NCBI GenBank assembly: GCA_963995525.1
Contig: OZ023210.1
Location: forward strand, 22,589,856-22,653,855
Length of the DNA: 64,000 nt
Origin: Escarpia spicata
Taxonomy: Eukaryota > Annelida > Polychaeta > Sabellida > Siboglinidae
Direction of reading: 5' to 3'
Numbering within the stretch: the stretch's first letter is position 1; every line of letters begins with the position of its first letter. Position numbers and translations under genes: made by a program. Below the pieces are notes generated by a model. It did not search any database and was not told where the DNA came from. It saw only the letters and a program-made list of their open reading frames with translations. Shown one piece after another: positions 58,732-64,000 of this stretch.

Positions 58732-59695
58732 GTAAAGACGCACTGCATAATCCTGGGCAATGAGCAATTAGCTGTTAATGAAAGGGCAAATAATGTTTAA
58801 TATATGCCATATCAAATGTATCGTAATCCACTCTTAATATGTAACTCGTTAACATAGTTTGCCATGCTAAAGATAATTAAGTAGATGCATTTTACTTCAG
58901 CTTCCGATGTTATGAAATTCTTATTGCCCACGTCTTGATATAACTGACATTCTTTTATCAATCAAACCCACTTCACCGTTAACGAATTAACTATACATGT
59001 TGAGCTTCAACAATTCGTCTATTCTGTGTCATACGTCCGTTCGAATGTAAGTCCCTGGTAAAGTCCGTCTGATATTGGACAGGTAATGGCTCTTAATGTG
59101 CTATCGGAAACCCATATTCGTTTCCAGCAACCATCTAGCTCTGCTTCCGGCAAATCCCCCCACTAGTACATTCAATACACATACTGCTTATTGAAATCAT
59201 TTCTGTCCAGTGCAAGTTGATTTATCTAAACCGAGGCTGTCTGTTCCTTGTTTTAAAATGTTTTTAATACTATAATAAACACGTTGAAGTTATCCTGCCC
59301 ACCAATTTCTGTTTAATACGCCCTATACACTATATACACTATATATATACGCTCGTAATATGAATGTTGCGAACGCAAAATGTTCAAATTGTAAACAAAA
59401 CATTCAACAAATAAACACCTCTAATTGACACTTATTGTGAAGGCAGGCATCTCTACCGGCAAGTATCTTTGACGTTAGATGGTTCCCACACTCCTAACCC
59501 CAAATTGGAAGAACTGGGTGCAACTGATTCAGCGAACATCCTGCTAATGATGACCACCCTTTGCTGACTGCGGGTAACTGATCTAACAGTTTCGCTTTGA
59601 CCGAGGCGTTTTAATCCAGCTAGAACAAGGAATTAATTCCACCCCAGCCGATACATTTGAGCCTACTAAACGGCTGATTGTGGTCTTTTGAGCAG
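58732..59695 (+). other. NWD-type gene, intron 3
   Basis: AT-rich, nothing recognised apart from a short TATA-type run near 59,330-59,350. Confidence 0.7.
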
Positions 59696-59798
59696 ATGTG
59701 AAATTGATGAACGAATGGTATGTGAAGGATGACAACGCCACGCCACCGGTCTTCTCTCTACAGCCGGTCAGGAAGAAGTTCAAGCACTTCAGTTGCGG
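59696..59798 (+). CDS. NWD1/NWD2-type gene, exon 4
   Basis: Acceptor TGGTCTTTTGAGCAG; joins exon 3 to make Asp. Encodes VKLMNEWYVKDDNATPPVFS and LQPVRKKFKHFSCG, equivalent to LEEWYCRDENSVPAAYYL in NWD2. The donor GTAAGA is strong, phase 2. No further exon is recognised before the window ends, so the NACHT and WD-repeat parts lie beyond it or in a much later exon. Confidence 0.88.
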
Positions 59799-60521
59799 GT
59801 AAGACTGCTAAAACAAACTCGTTACACCGTCAATGTCCCGCCAAGCAGTCAGGCGTGACGACAGCACTGCTTAGCCTTACGCTAGAATTACGGAAACATT
59901 ATTTTGCAATCTGCTTTGTTGAGGAAACGGGCACAGTCGAACGCCGCTTTGTGATCAACTCTATAATACAACCACCGTCAATTAGGGTCACCCTTGAAAA
60001 AGACAGCTCCAAACTGGTTTCATAACAGTGAATTATAGAAGATTAATCCTGATAATACGGTCACTTCACTATTCAGGTCACTTTGTCCATGTCTTTGAGG
60101 ATACATTGATAGTAAGATGCCACTCTTTCTGAACAGTTTCCACAATGTTCTACAATCTTTTCTTTCCTGCTTCACAATTAATTCCGCCAGATACACCCAT
60201 CATGAGGTGACTACGTTAAGTGTATGATTCGAGATGAACGTCTAAGTACAGTGAGAGGTACGTTGGTGTTAGCTGTCTTATACATCCGCTGTGCATGACA
60301 TAACATCTGGTTCAACATCTGGAATATGTGTGATAGGCTTAGAATAATAGCCTGGCTATGATCCTTGCACCTGTTGATTCCTCATGACTGATGTTGACAT
60401 CGACCTAGTCTTATTATCCGGGGACGTCAACGAATCTTACACAGCGGTGACTTCCTTCAATTCGAGCGTAGAAGGCCGCTCTATTGTGATGATCTGCAAC
60501 CAACAATTAACCCGCTGCAGT
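59799..60521. other. Intronic or intergenic, nothing recognised
   Basis: Follows the exon 4 donor. No motif recognised. Confidence 0.45.
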
Positions 60522-60603
60522 AAGATTGCCACCTAGAGCGTAAACCCCAAACGGACAAGGAAGCCTTCGGCTTACCGAGAGTCCAACTATATTTACCTAT
60601 GTG
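60522..60603 (-). repeat. Antisense relic of a CR1-type 3' tail
   Basis: The minus strand reads GGACTCTCGGTAAGCCGAAG, GGCTTCCTTGTCCG, a diverged stretch, then CTCTAGGTGGCAATCTTA, matching the 3' tail of the CR1 copies in order. The AAGCC-GAA-GGCTT stem is kept. No ORF2 sequence precedes it (to its right), so it is either a heavily 5'-truncated LINE or a SINE with a CR1-like tail. Confidence 0.82.
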
Positions 60604-60944
60604 AAGCATACTGTTATGAAATATATACCGACTGTGTTTTCAAACATAGGCACACTGCTAAAATATGAATACTGCAAACGCCGACTAATTGAAAGAATTT
60701 AAATCACACAAGTATAGCATCCACAACATATCTACAGTCAAGTTGGTGTACTAGAGACTTAAAGGGAATAAAAACATCTATTGCTTGAATTCATATTAAA
60801 TTAGATCCTGCTATATATTTCCATGTCCACCAAGCCAAAAAAATCCCCCAAAATCGAAGAATTAGAAATTTCACATTTTATGCTGTACATCCGGACATTT
60901 TCGAATATGCATATTTTTTGCGCGCTTTTCGGGATGCCGAGATG

Positions 60945-60952
60945 TGACGTCA
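60945..60952. promoter_or_regulatory. CRE palindrome TGACGTCA
   Basis: A perfect cAMP-response element about 90 bp upstream of the THAP start codon, in a locally GC-richer stretch. Position fits a promoter element; activity is inferred. Confidence 0.5.
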
Positions 60953-61041
60953 GAGTTGACTCTGCCGATACAGCGACCGCTTGTTTACATTCATTCTCAG
61001 CAATATGACAGCAGAGGTGGCTGTGTAATGCGAATATCATC

Positions 61042-61561
61042 ATGGTTCATTGTGCGGCATTCGGTTGTAATGCAAACTCTTCTAAACATAGAGCAACACA
61101 CAATTTTTTTCGGTTCCCTACGGATCCAGTTTTATTGAAGAAATGGATGGCCAAAATCAAGCGAGCTAATTTCAAGCCGACGAAACAGCCGGCTTTGCTC
61201 CGCTCATTTTGAGAAAAGCTGTTTCGATCGCGATCCGGAGATGTTGGCAACCCTTGGATATCTTGGTGCTCGAATATCGTTGAAAAGCGATGCAGTCCCA
61301 ACAATATTCCCGGCAGTAGAAGCTGTATTGATGCCGTCAATCCGCAGAAGACAGGCGTCGGCACGGGCAGGATCGACGGCCGCTTTGCCCGAGTCGAAGA
61401 CAAGCGGGTCTCGCAAGCGTTGTTCCAGTGCCGCAGGCTCCGCTGCCGCTGTGACTACAGCCGGCTCAGAAACTACACCCATGGCTTCTTTGGGGTACCA
61501 GGTTCCTTCGACGAGTGGTGAATTTACGAGGTCTGCTTACCGAAAGCGGCAACGAATCAAG
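61042..61561 (+). CDS. THAP-domain gene, first exon, with one frameshift
   Basis: THAP domains are C2CH zinc-coordinating DNA-binding modules found in transcription factors and P-type transposases. Seen: MVHCAAFGC (C-x4-C), FFRFPTDPVLLKKWMAKI (conserved Pro and Trp), then in the next frame NSRLCSAHFEKSCFDRD (C-x2-H), and SDAVPTIFPAV with the closing AVPTIF box. The first part runs in frame from ATG 61042 to about 61,182; the second opens there and continues to a donor AAG|GTAATT at 61,561. The break falls at ACGAAACAGC, an A-run, so it may be a sequencing error or a real disabling indel. After the domain come Ser/Ala-rich linker sequence and KRQRIK. A CRE lies upstream. It is nested downstream of NWD exon 4, on the same strand. 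No second exon was recognised. Confidence 0.78.
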
Positions 61562-62884
61562 GTAATTCTTACATGTTATATCTACTATTATTATTCTGTA
61601 GGTCTAGTATAATGCCTGGACTGGACGGTCTCGTGTGTGTCAAGTGTCAAAATAAGTTATTCAACTTATTGTCATTGTATCCCATTGGTTCCAATCATAT
61701 CACGGAACTCTTCCTAAGTATCTGATATTCTAAATATTGTAGTTATGCACGATACTACTATAATAAATCTACATATACTCAGTTTTGTGGAAAATTTGAT
61801 AGTGTAATCAAATCGATTCAGGTGACTGTTTTTATCATTATCATGGTTACAGGAATGTAAGGCATTTAATTAATCTATTTAGTTTTACATGCAAATAAGA
61901 AATAATTATTTTAATTATACTCGTTGCCGAGTCAGGTTAGTCTGTTATAATGTTTTTTAAACCGTAAGAAGCAATACTTGGATATAGAACATTGCAATGT
62001 GAATTTGCAGATGGAAGAATAATTATATTTTCAAATGTATTTAACGTTGAATTTGCATAAATTAATTATTATTTTTCATACATAACATTTGTTGTTTTTT
62101 AAATGACAATACTTGGACTTTATGAAAGTGCCATGCATTTTGATCAACATCAAATATATGTACACATAAAGTACCATGCATAAGTTATATATTTAAAACA
62201 AAAATTAAAAAATTAGGAAGTGGTCTGTCTCACTATCATAGTTGGAACCAGTTGCTGGCAATCTCCTCCTCTGACACATGACTCACTAAAGTCTTATGTC
62301 ATCAATGACTTGCTGAAGAATTATCCCCCATCAGTATTCTCTGTAGAAACAGTTTATTACAGTGTTTGGCACCTGTCTGCTAATCCAGCTAATTGGACTC
62401 CTTTGTTGTGACTCCTCCACTTGACTGAGGAACTAAGTGTAGTGTTTGCCGGAGTCAACTGATCAAAGATCAAATCTAATTAATTACCAGTTGACATTGC
62501 ACTTTGTAGGTCTTTCCTGCTATGAATAACAAATACACCAGCCACCTCCAGCTGGCCCACTGCATTCTCCCTCCAGTTAAAATAGTTATCTGAACCTGAT
62601 CTACTGGTAATTAAAGCATGCTAGGTGGAAATGGCAGGAACTGGGTAACATGGATGTGACATGTCGGATACTTATTATTACTATAATTAACCCATGCAAT
62701 TAACCCATGCCTAATATCACCCTGATCACCATTGCAATTGGTAAACCTTGCAGGTAGATGTGATTAATTATTATTAATATTGAATGGTTACCACATTGAA
62801 CACCCTGTAGATTACAGTATGTATTCATCGAGTTAATAATCTATTATGTTTAAGTTTTCAAAAGTAATGTTTTCAATAAATATA
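61562..62884. other. Probable THAP-gene intron; nothing recognised
   Basis: Strongly AT-rich to about 62,215, then a slightly richer stretch (62,220-62,600) with an open frame lacking known motifs. Confidence 0.4.
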
Positions 62885-63150
62885 ATTCTTACAGTAGATG
62901 CAGCTTTCATAACACACACTATTGTAACACACAAGTACTGTTACATTTGTTACTATAGAATTCTTACAGTAGATGCAGCTTTCATAACACACACTATTGT
63001 AACACACAAGTACTGTTACATAACACACACTATTGTAACACACAAGTACTGTTACATTTGTTACTATAGAATTCTTACAGTAGAGAGCAGCTTTCATAAC
63101 ACACACTATTGTAACACACAAGTACTGTTACATTTGTTACTATAGAATTT
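62885..63150. repeat. 75-bp tandem repeat, about three and a half units
   Basis: Unit boundaries at ATTCTTACAGTAGATGCAG: 62,885, 62,960 and 63,071. The second unit carries an extra 36-bp duplication of ATAACACACACTATTGTAAC-type sequence near 63,020. Frames through it are artefacts. Confidence 0.93.
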
Positions 63151-64000
63151 TTAATATTTCAATAGTAATTTATTGATTTGTATTTTCATAACTCCAGTGC
63201 ACAGGTGAATTACATTACAGTGTCATATATTGCTATTGCCTAGTTTCCATTTTATTACAGTTGAATATCGAAGACAATGTACATCATGCAATATATACTA
63301 TTACATTTGAAGGTATTATCATTACATTTTGAATTGGAACTACAGTATGTACCGAGATAAATATTTAGAACAAAAATATAACTATTGTATCTTGTATTAT
63401 CTACTAACAACGTTTACGGATAGAACATATTTTTCATTTTATGTCTGTATAACATGAATGAATGGAAGACAAAAGAAATGTCACTGCAATTTAATAGATT
63501 GCAATCAGTGTAATTACACCTTACTGCTTGGTGCATTGCTAATTACTGGCACAAGTCATGATGTTTTTTTAAACAGAAGCTCAGAAATGTACCAAGGACC
63601 ATTATTCGGCTCCCACATTATTCATGGGATGGATGTTGGCAATCATAAAACCTGGATAAACTAGTTCAATAGGATACAGAAAGCATAATCATCTATTTTG
63701 ATGGGACATATATTAATAAACATGTATATATATTATATGCCAGTTACTATTACATTGTTTCTGTTATTATATTGTGCTTTGTTCAACTTATTGTTACTAA
63801 TAGGTATTATTATTATTACACCACTCCTGGAGCAGGCTTCCTATTGCGACTATAAAATTGAGTATTGCAGGATTGTTCATGTATGCAGTCACATATTGTT
63901 ATGATAGTCACATATTGTTATGATAGTAACTATATCAATGGATAAGGATTCTACTAATGATGTTACAAAATGTCATTAATGAATTTATTTGATTTTTAAC
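63151..64000. other. AT-rich, no gene recognised
   Basis: An open frame at 63,458-63,664 begins MNGRQKKCHCNLIDCNQCNY and has several Cys and His residues, but I recognise no domain. The last 20 bases of 63,900-63,925 are a short duplication (AGTCACATATTGTTATGAT twice). Confidence 0.4.

Noticed and set aside
62885..63150. Regularly spaced repeats that might suggest a CRISPR-like array.
   Set aside because: The units are adjacent without unique spacers and the genome is animal; it is an ordinary tandem repeat.

Overview
This is animal genomic DNA, most likely from a marine invertebrate and perhaps a mollusc or other lophotrochozoan. The evidence is spliced single-domain exons of animal genes (RUFY, NWD, THAP), several non-LTR retrotransposon families, one Ty3/gypsy element, long microsatellites and AT-rich introns. 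The species call is inference. There is no operon structure; real coding sequence is a small fraction of the 64 kb, and most of the rest is nested, decayed mobile DNA.

Layout. 1-2.3 kb: the first two coding exons of a RUFY-type RUN-domain gene on the minus strand. 2.7 kb: a foldback. 4.0-9.75 kb: a decayed non-LTR element preceded by six 54-bp repeats and broken by two short transposons (7.2-8.0 and 8.1-8.7 kb). 12.0-14.0 kb: a candidate first coding exon (minus) and a 128-bp inverted repeat around a second copy of the 8.1-kb transposon. 14.15-16.8 kb: a decayed copy of an uncharacterised multicopy invertebrate family with a cysteine-rich tail. 17.1-19.65 kb: a second decayed endonuclease/RT element. 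21.9-24.9 kb: integrase, RT, protease and gag remains of a Ty3/gypsy element (minus).

24.9-46.97 kb: a single insertion of about 22,077 bp. It begins and ends with the inverted 13-mer CACTCTTAGAAAT, is flanked by a duplicated TA, and splits one gypsy gag codon; the rest of gag lies at 46,976-47,337. Inside are two spliced exons of an unknown gene, degenerate kilobase-scale repeats, part of a third LINE, a hAT-like element and two closely similar CR1-type LINEs. CR1 copy 2 keeps an intact 406-codon ORF1 with a predicted SGNH esterase domain.

47.25-51.08 kb: two tandem 1.9-kb copies that include the gag start region. 51.3-54.7 kb: microsatellite, a 200-N gap and intergenic DNA. 54.76-59.8 kb: four exons of an NWD1/NWD2-type gene that join in frame and continue past the window. 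60.5 kb: an antisense relic of the CR1 3' tail. 61.0-61.6 kb: a THAP-domain exon with one frameshift, downstream of a CRE palindrome. 62.9-63.15 kb: a 75-bp tandem repeat. The insertion order can be read: gypsy first, then the 22-kb element, then the CR1 copies inside it.
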